Of a stretch of 64,000 bases of DNA, positions 24,018 to 34,875 are shown piece by piece (position 1 is the stretch's first letter; the number at the start of each line of letters is the position of its first letter). The notes beneath the pieces are model-generated. The model saw only the letters and a list, made by a program, of their open reading frames with translations, had not been told where the DNA came from and searched no databases. The stretch is from Aphrophora alni (lineage: Eukaryota; Arthropoda; Insecta; Hemiptera; Aphrophoridae). Both the position numbers and the translations under genes were made by a program. Location of the stretch: assembly GCA_963513935.1 (NCBI GenBank), contig OY740774.1, forward strand, positions 24,881,949 to 24,945,948, in the 5' to 3' direction.

Positions 24018-24885
24018 CCTAGAAACCGCATTGCTTTTTAAACAATTACAATGAATTTCAGTTATTCATATATTTCTTGTTGTTTATTAAAACAATTTAA
24101 AACGCATTGTTTTTAAAACGATTACAATGAATCAAAATTTCCTCATTTGTTTCGTTTTGCTTTTTAAAACAATTTAAAATACATTGATTTTAAAACAATT
24201 ATAACGAATTTTAATTTCCTTATATGTTTCTTGTTACTTTTTAAAACAATAAAAACGCATTGATTTTAAAACGAATATAATGAGATTCAATATTTCCTCA
24301 TGTTTTTAAAGTTTAAACAAATTTAAAGCGCATCGCTTTTAAAGAAATTAAAACGTTTCCTTATTTGTTTCTTGTTGTTTTTAAAACAATTTAAAACACA
24401 TTTCTTTAAAACGATTATAAGGAATCTCAATTTGATCATATGTTCCTGTTTCCTTTTAAAACAATTTAAAATGCATTGCTTTTACAACGATAAAAAGGGA
24501 TCCCAATTTCCTCATACGTTTCTTGTTGCTTTTTAAAACAATTACAAACGCATTGCTTTCCAAACGATTTTAAGGAATCCCAATTTTATCATTTTTTCCT
24601 TTTTTTCTTTTTAAAACAATTTCAAACGCAATAATTTTAAAACGGTTGTAATGAATCTCAGTCTTCTAATAAGTTTCTTGTTGCTCTTAAAAACAATTTA
24701 AAACGCTTTGCTTTTAAAACAATTGCTATGATTTTCAGTTTCCTCATATGTTTTTTGTTGTTTTTTCAAACTATTTTAACGAATCTGTTTCCTCGTTGTC
24801 TCTTGTGACTTTTTAAAATAATTTAAAACACACTACTTTTAAAAAGATTATAATGCATCTCAGTTTATGTTACTTGTTTCTTTAA
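24018..24885 (+). repeat. ~76-bp minisatellite, about eleven units
   Basis: The word GCATTG within TTTAAAACGCATTGCTTTT recurs with starts near 24,028, 24,104, 24,181, 24,257, 24,330, 24,398, 24,473, 24,550, 24,628 and 24,705, spacings of 68-78 bp, then decays to 24,885. Each unit has AAAACAATTTAAAACGCATT, AAAACGATTATAA, TTTCCTCATATG and TTTCTTGTTGCTTTT. Units are strongly diverged, so the array is old. No coding capacity. Confidence 0.9.
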
Positions 24886-26240
24886 GTAGTTGTAGTATTT
24901 GCTACAGTATTGAAGTATGACTACAGAATACTTCTAGGATTTTATTACAAGGGAATCTTGGTTTATCCCTTCATATAAACTAGTTTCAAACGTTATTCTA
25001 TTTCACTTTAATTTATGTAATAATTTTAATTTTGGCCACTGGGGATTTAGCAATGACGAACCTTTTTATTTTGTTGCAAAGTTGTACATCGAAAACAAGT
25101 AATTTTAGTCAATAATCTTAGGCATATCATTCAAACGAACAAGTTCTGCCATATCCTTAAAAGCCGCATTGTAAGAAAACCGTAAGTTTTCTTGATAATA
25201 TTTAATTGTTCCGAGTCTATAGCCAAATGTATTCCGGTTTTCCAATTAAAAAAGTTGATAATTTTCGGGCATGTTATAATTTTGATTTTAGGTATATCTC
25301 ATTTTCTACAACCAAAAAAAGTATACTATCTATGACAAGAAGTGGAAATTAACCACTGACACCATCTTATACAAACAAAATAAATAAAATCATTGTAACC
25401 TAAATTGTCATATCTCGTACCACCTATACACCTAATAATTGGGAATTTTATGATTTAAATTGTGTCTTAATGACTACAGTTAATGTTAGTCATGATTGTG
25501 TTAATTACTTGAACAGTATTTTTTATTTACTTGCCATATTTCTCGCTGCCGTGAGTTATATATCGTTACTTTCAACCTTTTTTTAAACAGAAATCGTAAG
25601 CAAAATTTAGAAAATTAGAACTTTTACAGCAGATGTAAGAAAGATTTTTGTTCTTGTTTATTTCTTAAACTACAACTCTCAAATCATAATTTTTGAAAAA
25701 TTTCGACCAACGTTTAATTTTAGTAAAATTTACTAAAAATCGTTATAGTTGATTTTGTTTTGGTCTTATAATAGCTGCCCGCAAATGTTTGTTTTCGAAA
25801 AAAAAAAATTAACTGTTTCAAGTATAGTATACAACTACCAATTATGGTCCTAATCGGGCCACTAGTTTGGACTGTAGAGCGATGCACAGAATACATACAT
25901 CATTAAAAAAACCAAAAAAAACCTTTTCAGTACATGAAACCTCACAACGGAAATTTCCGAAAACCTCCACACCGATTTTCGTCTATATTACGAATATATG
26001 AGAAAATAACAGTTATTTTTTCAATTTACAAAACCACTTATCAAACTTAAATTTAAAATGATTAGTTGGTAACTATAATAACTTATTAAATTGTAATTTA
26101 AGATAACAATTTTCAGAATTATATTTGTAGAAACTTCTTTTGTTTTCTTCTTCTTTTTATTTTCTTAAAGCATAAAAATACATACTTTATATTAAAGCAT
26201 ACTTTATATATGTAAGACTTTGTATATTACCTTTACTCGT
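24886..26240. other. AT-rich intergenic sequence
   Basis: No gene or element identified. Short poly-A runs near 25,800 and 25,905-25,920. Confidence 0.4.
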
Positions 26241-26747
26241 ATCCAATTTTATTCATATCTAAACGTTGGGAAATTCGTCTGCCCCACTTCTTTATCCAAG
26301 TCACTTAAGACTGTTTGTTCAATACAATCAAGTTAGTGCCAAGATAATTATTCATATTTCCCTCACGAGACTTGCGCCATCAGTTTTTATCTTTTTGTTT
26401 TTCATAATCGCTTTTTTATACTTTAATGACATTATGGAAGCAAGAAGAGCAAAAATAAAATGTTTGTATTATCCAAGGGCGTTTTATACTAAGTAAACAA
26501 AATTCTTAAAACTATTTCTTTACAAAATAAAACATATGCTTTGATAAACATTATGAAACGTAAAATATGTGTTTATGAAATAAACATCCAAAAATAATAG
26601 TCAAATTTATACAAGTAATTTACAAAGTTTTTATTGCAAACATTGAATCAAATATGCCTTGTATAAAAGTTTTATTATTTATTTTCTTACGGGATGAAAT
26701 ATGGTTTAATAATTTTGCCTACTGTTTAAAGAAAATAGCTTAACCAA
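26241..26747 (+). repeat. Repeat R3, copy 1
   Basis: Landmarks: CACTTAAGACTGTTTGTTC, AGTTAGTGCCAAGATAAT, CACGAGACTTGCGCCATCAG, TTTATACTTTAATGACAT, ATGGAAGCAAGAAGAGC, AAAATTCTTAAAACTATT, AAATATGTGTTTATGAAAT. Four other copies share this order (26,890, 28,095, 29,440 and reverse at 57,190). No frame is conserved between copies, so it is non-coding. Confidence 0.85.
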
Positions 26748-26889
26748 AAAGGCTACTTCAAATTGTATACGACTAACCTTGTTAATAATATTATTATACA
26801 ATTAATAACTAAGATAATATATATTGAAATTATTTTGAAGATTTGTAATTTACAGAGTTTTGATTGCCTTCTGAATCAAATTATACAGA
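26748..26889 (+). repeat. R3-associated linker, also found at 35,735-35,880
   Basis: Shares GGCTACTTCAAATTGTAT, CTTGTTAATAAT, TATATTGAA and TTACAGAGTTTTGATTG with 35,735-35,880, where it follows repeat R5 instead of R3. This suggests R3, the linker and R5 are pieces of one larger element. Confidence 0.65.
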
Positions 26890-27345
26890 TTTTATTAATT
26901 TCGAAATGTTGGGAAATTAGTCTTTTCCGCTACTTTTTCTACGACACTTAAGACTGTTTGTTCAGGGCAATCAATCTAGTTAGTGCCAAGATAATGTCTC
27001 TAATTTCACCCACGAGACATCAGTTTTTCTCTTTTGTATACTTTAATGACACAATGGAAACCAGAAGAGAAAAAATAAGGCGTTTAAATATACTTTGTAT
27101 TATAAAGGACAGTATGTTTTTTTAAAACAAATTCTTAAAACTATTCCCTTACAAATAGATAATATTCTTTCATAATGAAACATATTAGATGTGTTTTTGA
27201 AATAAAGATGCAAAACATGTAATTAAATTTACACGAGTGATTTAAGTTTTTAAAGCAAACATTGAAACAACCAAGATGCAAAGTAAAAGTTAAACATTAC
27301 TCTATTTCTTTATAGAATAAAATATGGTTAAAAAATGTAGCATAG
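26890..27345 (+). repeat. Repeat R3, copy 2
   Basis: Same block order as copy 1: GACACTTAAGACTGTTTG, TTAGTGCCAAGATAATG, CCCACGAGACATCAG, TACTTTAATGACACAATGG, CAAATTCTTAAAACTATTCC. More diverged than copies 1 and 3, with several short deletions. Confidence 0.8.
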
Positions 27346-27901
27346 TGTTTAAATAAAATATGTTATTTCGAGGGGATGTTTTGTACAAATGCAATATCAC
27401 GAGCGATTAGAGTATTTCTTTGCCACATTTTAATCTTTTATGGCAGAGTTGGGTGAAGTCGGGCTACAATCACAGAAATCTCGTTATATTTTTATGTCTG
27501 CTAAGCAACGATAAGGGGAGACGTGTGGGAGATGAATGCGAGAGGGGGCGGGGGTCTGCTCGGTATATGTTTTTATTTACTCTGACAACATTTTTATTGC
27601 ACTCGCTTCCAACAATATTAAAATGATATGGGTTTTAGATGAACATGTCAAATAATATCTTTCTACAATAAATAGGGACATAAAAACAAAAATAAAGATT
27701 AGGAATGTTACTACAAAGTAAGAAAAATAAAAAAGGATACACAATTAAAAATCACTTTTATCATAGCCATATACTGTTTACTGGATAGTGCAAAAACTTA
27801 TTTCTCACGAGCTGTAGCCAAATCACAACTTTGTGAAATAAAGGGGGGGGGACGAAACGTTAAATATTTAGTGTCACTACAATGTACTAGAATATATTTT
27901 T
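27346..27901. other. Spacer with a GC-richer patch and a G-run
   Basis: 27,510-27,565 contains GGGGAGACGTGTGGGAG and GAGAGGGGGCGGGGG, unusual for this window. 27,843-27,851 is a run of nine G. No gene. Confidence 0.4.
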
Positions 27902-28080
27902 TCTTGTTGTTTAAATGCAAAGATGTCTCGGACATTATCGCTTAACAAAAAAAAGAAAGAAAAGTACATAAAATAAAAATGTACTTCTCTAGCCCTCGTA
28001 TACAGTCAGAGTCAGGGTCAGACAAGAACAAGAGTTCATAAAAAGAGACCTGATAGGAAAGGTGAAACAGGGGTGTTCCC
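27902..28080 (-). mobile_element. SINE-A copy, head-truncated
   Basis: Starts at TCTTGTTGTTTAAATGC, then CTCGGACATTATCGCTTAAC, CTCTAGCCCTCGTATACAG, GAACAAGAGTTCA, GAGACCTGATAGGAAAGG. It breaks at GGTGTTCCC before the B-box region, directly ahead of R3 copy 3. Sense is the minus strand. Confidence 0.8.
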
Positions 28081-28094
28081 AATTTTATTAATTT

Positions 28095-28560
28095 CATAAT
28101 TTCGACTTTCTCGCTACTTTATTTAAGACTGTTTGTTCCACACAATCCAGTTAGTGCGAAGATATACCTCATATTTCCCCCACGAGACTTGCACCATCAG
28201 TTTTTAACTTTTTGTGCTTCATAATCGCTTTTTTATACTTTAATGACATTATGGAAGCAAGAAAAGCAAAAAAAGCTTTTAAATGAACTTTTATATTACC
28301 AAAAGGCAGTTTATTCTTTGCAAACAAAATTCTTAAGGCTATTACAAAATAGAAAATATGCTTTGATAAACATGATGAAAAGTAAAAGATGTGTTTATGA
28401 AATAGATATGCAAAAAATAATAGGTAATTTTATACTAATAATTTAAAATAAGTATTGCAAACATCGAATCAAATATGCATTGTACAAGTTTTCATTACTT
28501 ATATTCTTTATGGGATGTAATATGGTTTAATATGGTTTAATAATGTTTGTGAAAATAGTT
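28095..28560 (+). repeat. Repeat R3, copy 3
   Basis: Close to copy 1: TTTAAGACTGTTTGTTCC, CAGTTAGTGCGAAGATA, CCCACGAGACTTGCACC, TTTTTATACTTTAATGACA, ATGGAAGCAAGAAAAGC, GATGTGTTTATGAAATAG, GCAAACATCGAATCAAATAT. A frame of 67 residues lies inside but is not preserved in other copies. Confidence 0.85.
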
Positions 28561-28639
28561 TAGTCACAAAATGTGTTTTGAACAAATGCAATATCAGAAG
28601 GGATTAAAGGATTTTCTTGCCTAATTTTAATATTTTATG

Positions 28640-28798
28640 TTCGAGGTGTATTACAACCTCGATAACTCTACTACCGTCAAGATAGACCTGATAGAAAGAT
28701 TAAAGGTCTAACTCAAGACTACAAGATTAAAGTGCAGATCCAGCTAGGGCCCCTCGTGACTGCCAAGTCCGTACTCACTAAAGTGAGCCTCTGAAGGT
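28640..28798 (-). mobile_element. SINE-A copy, head half
   Basis: Plus-strand landmarks: ACCTCGATAACTCTACTAC, GACCTGATAGAAAGATT, GGTCTAACTCAAGACTAC, GTGCAGATCCAGCTAGGG, then ACTCACTAAAGTGAGCCTC. The tRNA-like head is well kept. The tail half is missing. Sense is the minus strand. Confidence 0.8.
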
Positions 28799-29041
28799 GT
28801 TTCGTGATATCAAATTTTTGTATTGTTTGAACAGATAACTATCATATTTCATACTTGAATGTCAAATTGTAAATAGATTTATTTAAATAGTAGCCGATGG
28901 CCCCAGTTTCACTTGGGAATAGTTGAGATAGTTTTATAAAGATATAATTTATTTAGCACAATCCTAATAGTGGTGCTATAAAAATTATGCAACACACCAA
29001 TTTTTATAAAATTCAACCCATAAATAACAAAGACATGATAC
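28799..29041. other. AT-rich spacer
   Basis: No gene or identified repeat. Confidence 0.35.
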
Positions 29042-29293
29042 TTGTGTTATGGGTAAAAACATCCTTGGAGTGGAAATTTTCAGAACCCTATCTTAGCGTC
29101 TACAGACATACCACAAACCATGTTAAACATTCATAGCTCTAGGCTTCTTGGATCCAGAGATACGCTTTAGGCGTAAAAAACACTATTGAAGTGGAACATT
29201 TTAAAAACCCTTTCTTAGTACGTGTCTACTGACCTACCCCAAACCATGTAAAACTTGTATAGCTCTAGGCTTCTTGGATCCAGAGATTTCGTG
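29042..29293 (+). repeat. 126-bp tandem duplication, LINE 3'-end-like
   Basis: Two units (29,042-29,167 and 29,168-29,293) share CCCTNTCTTAG, GTCTAC, CAAACCATGT and the identical TAGCTCTAGGCTTCTTGG / ATCCAGAGAT. Sequence with this texture, ending in GATCAGTCAGTGGGTTTT, is common in 3' untranslated regions of invertebrate non-LTR retrotransposons. That assignment is inference. No coding frame. Confidence 0.7.
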
Positions 29294-29439
29294 ATCAGTC
29301 AGTGGGTTTTGACTTATATAAGATTATTTAGAAGGCAAAAACAACAACATCTTTCAGACTTATATTTTAGACACTTGTGTTTATTTTCAATCACTTTATA
29401 AAGTTTGACACTTTATATACGTGACATGCTGTACAATAA

Positions 29440-29727
29440 CTTTACTTCTTCCCAACTTTATTCATTTGAAAACTTTACTCTTCACAGTTACTTTTTCTTA
29501 GTCACTTAAGACAGTTTGTTCTACACAATGAAGTTAGTGGCAAGATAATGCCTCATATTTCTCCCACGAGACTTGCGTGACGTCAATTTTTGTCTTTCAA
29601 GATTACACAATCTTTTTTTATATTTTAATGACATCATAGTAGCAAGGAGAGCGAAGCTTTTAAGTTTATTTACTTTTGTATTATCAAGAGACTTTTTTTG
29701 CAAACTAATTTCAAATGTTTTTTCTTT
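29440..29727 (+). repeat. Repeat R3, copy 4
   Basis: Keeps CACTTAAGACAGTTTGTTC, GTTAGTGGCAAGATAATG, CCCACGAGACTTGCGTG, TTTTAATGACATCATAG, AGCAAGGAGAGCGAAGC. It ends earlier than copies 1-3. Preceded by CAACTTTATTCATTTGAAAA, as copy 1 is by a similar word. Confidence 0.8.
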
Positions 29728-29786
29728 CAAATAAGAAATATAGTTCTCTAATTATTTAGAAGAAATTGACAATACCCCCCCCCCTC

Positions 29787-30026
29787 CTTGTTGTTGAAAG
29801 GTAAAAAACTTCTCAGTTATTATTGACTTAAAAAAAGAAAAGAGCAAAATATAATAACCCCTATTGTCCGAATACTCTAATTGCGTCGAAGTCGGAAAAG
29901 AATAAAAGTTTGTCAGGAGTGAGTTGACAGGAAAAATGAAAAGGAGGGATCCGATTCAAGACTAGATGAAAAAAGTTGTATATGCAGCTAGGCTACCTTG
30001 GGATTGCTACATCTGTATTCACAATA
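29787..30026 (-). mobile_element. SINE-A copy, full length
   Basis: Plus-strand order: CCTTGTTGTTGAAAGG, CTTCTCAGTTATTATTGAC, CCGAATACTCTAATTGCGTC, GGAAAAGAATAAAAGTTTGTC, TTGTATATGCAGCTAGG, CCTTGGGATTGC, ATCTGTATTCAC. A 10-C run (29,775-29,784) lies just outside the tail. Sense is the minus strand. Confidence 0.8.
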
Positions 30027-30534
30027 AATTATTTCCTTAAGTGAGAAAAAAAAGAGTACAACAGTGTAATGTTAAATAGATGCTTTGTTAAAGTGTATAG
30101 AAAGATAATAAATTCCATAACTTATTACCTGCTTTGAGAATTCAAAAATATTCCTTAATCAATTATAATGAAACTGAATTACCCTATATTCTAAAGTAAT
30201 CTGAAAATGATTTTGCTTTAGTTTTGTAACTCAATAGTACCAAAAGTAAGTTAAGTACGTAAAAACTGAATTCAAGGTCTTGTAGAGTGTTGGACTTTTG
30301 ATAATATAGAACAATTTAATCCGCTTCGTTGGAAACTCCATTTAAAAATGAAAGATGGATCAATTTTAATGATTTCCCACATATTTAAGACACATTTTTT
30401 TTTTAACATTAATTTAGTATAAACTACAAAACTTTAACATTTTACGAAATTGTTCTATTTCCTTGCATATACTAAGTATACATACAACAACGTATCCCAT
30501 GAAGGTATTTACATTTTTAAACAACCACCAAGTA
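30027..30534. other. AT-rich spacer before the mariner element
   Basis: No gene. It ends in the TA dinucleotide at 30,533-30,534 that forms the left target-site duplication of the mariner element. Confidence 0.4.
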
Positions 30535-31546
30535 CATTATGCATTAAACAAATTGAGAGATTTTTTCCATATATATTGGAAACATCCAACATTGTACCAA
30601 CAAATGTTTACGCTGAAATCTGCAATCGAAATAAAATGGCGGCTGTTGACAGCAATTTATGGTTTAAACGATAGCAAGCAATAAAATAACTTTTTATCCT
30701 TTAATAACTATTTAATTTAATTACCACAATATAAAAAATAATAAAATTTCTTTTTATGGTAAAACATGTTTCTTAACACAAACAAAATCAATCAAATTGA
30801 AACCCTTCTACTGCTACGCACTGGTAGCATCGATGAATAAAAGCCTGAAAGGTATTTCCCAGGGATGTTAACATTTCTTCTTCGATTAGCCTCATTAAAT
30901 CCTCATCGGTTTCCACATCGTGGGAGTACACCTTTTCTTTTAGATACCCCTACAGAAAAAAGTCACAAACTGTTAAGTCCGGTGATCTAGGCGGCCAGTC
31001 CATAAAATCGCTTCCTCTTCCAAACGTTGAGTTAACTGAATGTTTAGTAGATACTTTACTTCTCGAGCATATTGTAGAGTGGTTTTAAGTAAGAGTTTCT
31101 TCCACTTTGTGATGGAAATGACTGAGAGAGGTTCAAACATAGGATACGTAGCTTGAAATATTTTGTTTGCTTCTTTGTCATTATTAAAAGCAATAGACCA
31201 AGGACAACACAAAACCTTCTGCTCTATCGTAAACAACATGGCAAAAAGCTAGAAGAACCTCGATTATGTTTGTTGCCTAAGAGAACACAATAAAAGTTGA
31301 CAACAATGCAATTATCTGGAATAAAAGAAACATCTGTTTGTTTTAAAATAACTATCTGTTTAAAAATTTGGAGCATTGATGTTATCTTGTTGTCAGGCGG
31401 CAGGCGCTGTCGTTTAAACTGCATTTCTATCAACATCCGCCATTTTATTTCTATTGCAGATAGCAAGGTAAACATTCGTTGGTACACTTTTGGATATTTT
31501 TTCAATATATATGAAAAAAGTCTTACAATATGATTGGGACCCACTG
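30535..31546 (-). mobile_element. Tc1/mariner-type element, internally deleted
   Basis: TA dinucleotides flank both ends (30,533-30,534 and 31,547-31,548). Terminal inverted repeats of ~140 bp are 30,535-30,675 and 31,405-31,546. The right terminus read inward is CAGTGGGTCCCAATCAT, a typical mariner start. Shared words in both TIRs include TTCATATATATTG, AAATAAAATGGCGG and TTTAAACGA. At ~1,012 bp it is shorter than an intact mariner (about 1.3 kb), in line with a gap in the transposase. It is certainly non-autonomous now. Confidence 0.9.
30788..31239 (-). pseudogene. Mariner transposase relic, central catalytic part missing
   Basis: On the minus strand the frame opens at 31,239 with MLFTIEQKVLCC and carries NDKEANKIFQATYP, the N-terminal helix-turn-helix region of mariner-type transposases. 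After about 70 residues the frame shifts into RGSDFMDWPPRSPDLTVCD, the block around the third catalytic aspartate (SPDLT), followed by a stop where WGYLK is expected (30,950 region) and then GYLKEKVYSHDVETDEDL to a stop at 30,788. The first two catalytic acidic residues and the stretch between are absent. An internal deletion, a frameshift and a nonsense change make it inactive. Confidence 0.88.
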
Positions 31547-32319
31547 TATATCAACATTCAATAACATGTTATAATTATTGTATGATTATATTGGAAGCTG
31601 GTTTTAATTGCTAAAGCCTAAGACACGTTTTGTGTATTTCTACTATAATCCAGCTGTTACAGAACTTATTTCAGAAGATCATTTGAATTCCCTGAAGTAA
31701 AAGACGGAACAAATATCAACAGTCTCTTTTTACTAGCACTTAAATTTAAGATAAAGTGTTCTACAGTTTCCGTATATTTTCCACAAAGCCTTCATTTTAA
31801 ACAATCATTTGTTTTTTGTTTTTTTAATAAATAGTGAAAATATTTATGTTTGGATATAACGATAAGGATGGATTACTTCTACATACATTTCATAACATCC
31901 TTTAATTAATCTTTTCTGTGAAATTACGATTTGTCTACGTGTAGAAAAATAGATTCCTCCCCTGTCAAAAATACCATACTAGTTTATTATATACTCTTCT
32001 GTTGGTGAAATTATATATTTAAGGCGTTTTTCAAATTTGTAATACAATACGAAATAGATTGTTATGTACAAAATTTATTAATACTTCTACTTTATATAAA
32101 CACGTTTTGTTTTCTAAAATGTATGTTAGAGTATTTTAAATGTTATGTTACTAATCACATTGCTTAGTCTTTCGTTGGGGGTCTTTTGATTAGGACACAA
32201 TAGTTTATCTCCTAGGGAAATAGACCAATAAAGTAAGTAGTAAGACAAGGTGGATAAATACAACAAAGTAACACAATATAATAATGTTTCGACCAAATAT
32301 ATATTCTAGTTGTGTATTA
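31547..32319. other. AT-rich spacer
   Basis: No gene or identified repeat. Confidence 0.4.
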
Positions 32320-32890
32320 TTTTACAGGAGATAGCAATTACAAAACTTTATTTGGCTTTAGGTTTTAAAGTTAGGACTATGTGTGACAATGTGGCTATGG
32401 AATCAAGTTAGACTCAAGATAGTGAGTCATATTTTCTCTTGAAACATTAGCACCATTAGTTTGCTTTGTCAGATTTCTCAGCCCCCACCACCACCACCAT
32501 CACCCACACAACGTTCTTTTGTTTAAAGTTAAAATAATAACATTGAGTACCCAACAATAATTTTATTTGACATCCGTTTAGAGGTTCAACATTCAATTAA
32601 CTTTTTTTTTTCGCTCAATCTTAATTTTTAAAACAATATAAAACTTAAATTTACACTTTGAAAATATACGATTCCCCCTATGCGGGTAGTTTGCGATAAT
32701 AATTCCTTTAGGAAACAATGATACTAATCAAAAGATTAAATCAAAATATATACAACAATTTATTATGGAATCAGATATGGTGTGTGAGCTTATTATTTTA
32801 AAATACGTTATTTAGAAATATTGCAAACTTAAATTATTTTTAAATACTTAAAAAAAAAAAGACAAAACTCTACAACCAGATTATTCAATT
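32320..32890 (+). repeat. Repeat R4, copy 1 (pairs with 37,690-38,222)
   Basis: Shared with the second copy: TATTATTTTACAGGAGATA, CAAACTTTATT, GGAATCAAGTTAGACTCAAG, ATAGTGAGTCA, CACCATTAGTTTGC, TTGTTTAAAGTTAAAAT. A CCCCCACCACCACCACC tract lies at 32,480-32,500. Homology extends to the CTCTACAACCAG word near 32,880. No coding frame. Confidence 0.8.
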
Positions 32891-33064
32891 GTTACCAGGG
32901 GACTTAAATTTAAGAAAAGGCGGAACCAAAATGGTAACAATGTTTGAAAAGAAAAGTAAAAAAAGACAAAAACAAATTTAGTAATTAACAAGGCTCAAAT
33001 TTATTTAAACAAAAGAAATTTCGACGGTTCAGATTTTATCATTTACAACTTAGAAAGACATCCT

Positions 33065-33380
33065 GAGACAAATCGTCATAAACAGCTTATGATTAACAAT
33101 ATTATAATTAATAATAGTTATACGCCCTTAATGCAAAATATTATAATTTAATAAAAAAAATTAATCAATAGATTCTGAAAATTTATCCCCCCTTTTTAGT
33201 TTATATATTTTATAGTTACAAAATTTAACAAAAGACAATGAGCACAGCTTAACAATTAACAGGATTATAATTAATCCAAAAAAAAAAGATTATACGCCCT
33301 TAAATGTAAAAATTACAAAAATAAAAAAAAAGATGAAAAGATACTGATATTTATTTCCCCCCTTTTTGACTTTATGAAAT
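33065..33380 (+). repeat. ~170-bp tandem duplication
   Basis: Unit words repeat about 167-172 bp apart: AATTATAATTAAT, TATACGCCCTTAA (33,119 and 33,291), TTTATCCCCCCTTTTT and TTTATTTCCCCCCTTTTT (33,183 and 33,350). Units are diverged by small A-run changes. Confidence 0.75.
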
Positions 33381-34439
33381 GGTAGTTTTTTTTTAAAACA
33401 GTTACACAATATTACTTATTTGATAAATTTCTTAAATGCTATATTGGCCAATAAATATATATATGTTTTAGATAAAAGAATTTATTATAAAATGAGAAGT
33501 TTACTTTAAAAAAAAGAAATGAAAATTTTGAATATTAAATTTTATTAATTGACGTCAATTATATTAATTTAGAAAATAACCTCTTGGAGGTTGTTAGGAC
33601 CGAAAGTTTGCATGCAGGCTCCACCCAATAATTTTTTTATATATATTTTATAATTAATTACACAAGTCTACGTCTAAAAAAATAGTTTTTAAGAAAAACA
33701 TATTCGTTGAAGTAAATTTAGGCACATATACAATATGAGTTTAATTAAAGTTCTATAAAGTCAGTTTTTTGTAACATCACTTTTGTGCACGTGAAACTCT
33801 GAAGCTATGTTGAACAAAACGTGTTTTGTTAACAGGACGAAACATGTTTAGATCTTTAGCTGTGTTTCTTCTACCAGCATATTAGCTATGGCAAAAAACA
33901 TGTTTTTTAGCGTCTGTACAAAATCAGACATGTTTTAGCATTAATGTTCATTATTAAAGCAAATATCTGGTTTTTTTGTCAAAATTAAAGAAAATTGATT
34001 GTATAACAGAAATTCGTTAAGATTGAACTTAAAAGCTTCTTAGATGGTTATAAATCTATATATATATATTTAATTTTGTTTGAAACAAAGCTTGTATAAG
34101 ACTTGCAAAGATTTGCAAAAGTCTGTAAAACGAAATTTTCTGATTTAGAACAGATTTCTCCAATTGTTTTATATTTGACATGTTCAATAAGATATTTTGA
34201 TCATTTAAAGTTCAACATTAGTTTGCACCTATTTCACATAATTGTTCAAAACTCAAAATGTGCCTTTGCAAGGTTTTGTAAAGTATGTCTTAACAAAAGA
34301 AAATTTTATAATCATTGAGTTTCAAAAGAACATTGAATATTAAATAAAACATGAAATACATATTTTAAAAATACATGATAATTAATAAATTGTTTTAAAG
34401 CATTAACAAAAATTTAATATATGATAAAATCTGTAAAGC
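33381..34439. other. AT-rich intergenic sequence
   Basis: No gene. A GGAGGTTGTTAGGACCGAAAG word at 33,585-33,605 faintly recalls the paired-stem/GAAA texture of retroelement 3' ends. AACATGTTTT-like words recur at 33,820-33,930. Confidence 0.4.
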
Positions 34440-34875
34440 TTAGTACCTGGAAAATCCTGTCGCAGTCCACGTGAGCTTGCGCCGTGAAAACGAATTTATT
34501 AAACATTTTAAACTAAAACGCACAAACTAAATTTTAACATATCGTTGAAACTGAGTTGCAATTTTTGAAGACCAAGTAAGAAAATTTATCTCTAACGTAA
34601 CTATCAAAAAAAAAATCAGGCATTGTGAGTGACTACAGGTAGACTAAGCAACCGGTATTAGAGAAGATAGGCTGTCTTGCCGTTGTACTTTACCCTCCGC
34701 TATCGTACGATCATTAGTTTTGGACAATCTCGGCAGGTGACAGCATCTGTCAAGCAACGGAAGTTGTATGTGTGGAAGTTGAGTGAATGACGTATTATTT
34801 CAGAGGTGATTTGAATTTGAATGCTACACCATGATATCGATCTATTAATATTAAGACAACTTTCGGTGAGAAAAA
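34440..34875 (+). other. GC-richer segment, possible host promoter or 5' exon
   Basis: Noticeably more balanced in base composition than the rest, with CGCAGTCCACGTGAGC, GCCGTTGTACTTTACCC and CTCCGCTATCGTACG. 34,800-34,876 ends in a CTTTCG|GTGAGAA donor-like site. No clear reading frame, TATA box or downstream coding exon is found, so this is only a candidate for the 5' part of a gene whose coding exons lie outside the window. Confidence 0.25.

Noticed and set aside
24018..24885. CRISPR array
   Set aside because: Regular spacing exists, but units vary along their whole length with no conserved repeat and unique spacer pattern, and the genome is eukaryotic. It is a minisatellite.
31224..31544. 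106-residue minus-strand frame and its partner at 30,450-30,684
   Set aside because: Their similarity comes from the mariner terminal inverted repeats, not from a conserved protein.
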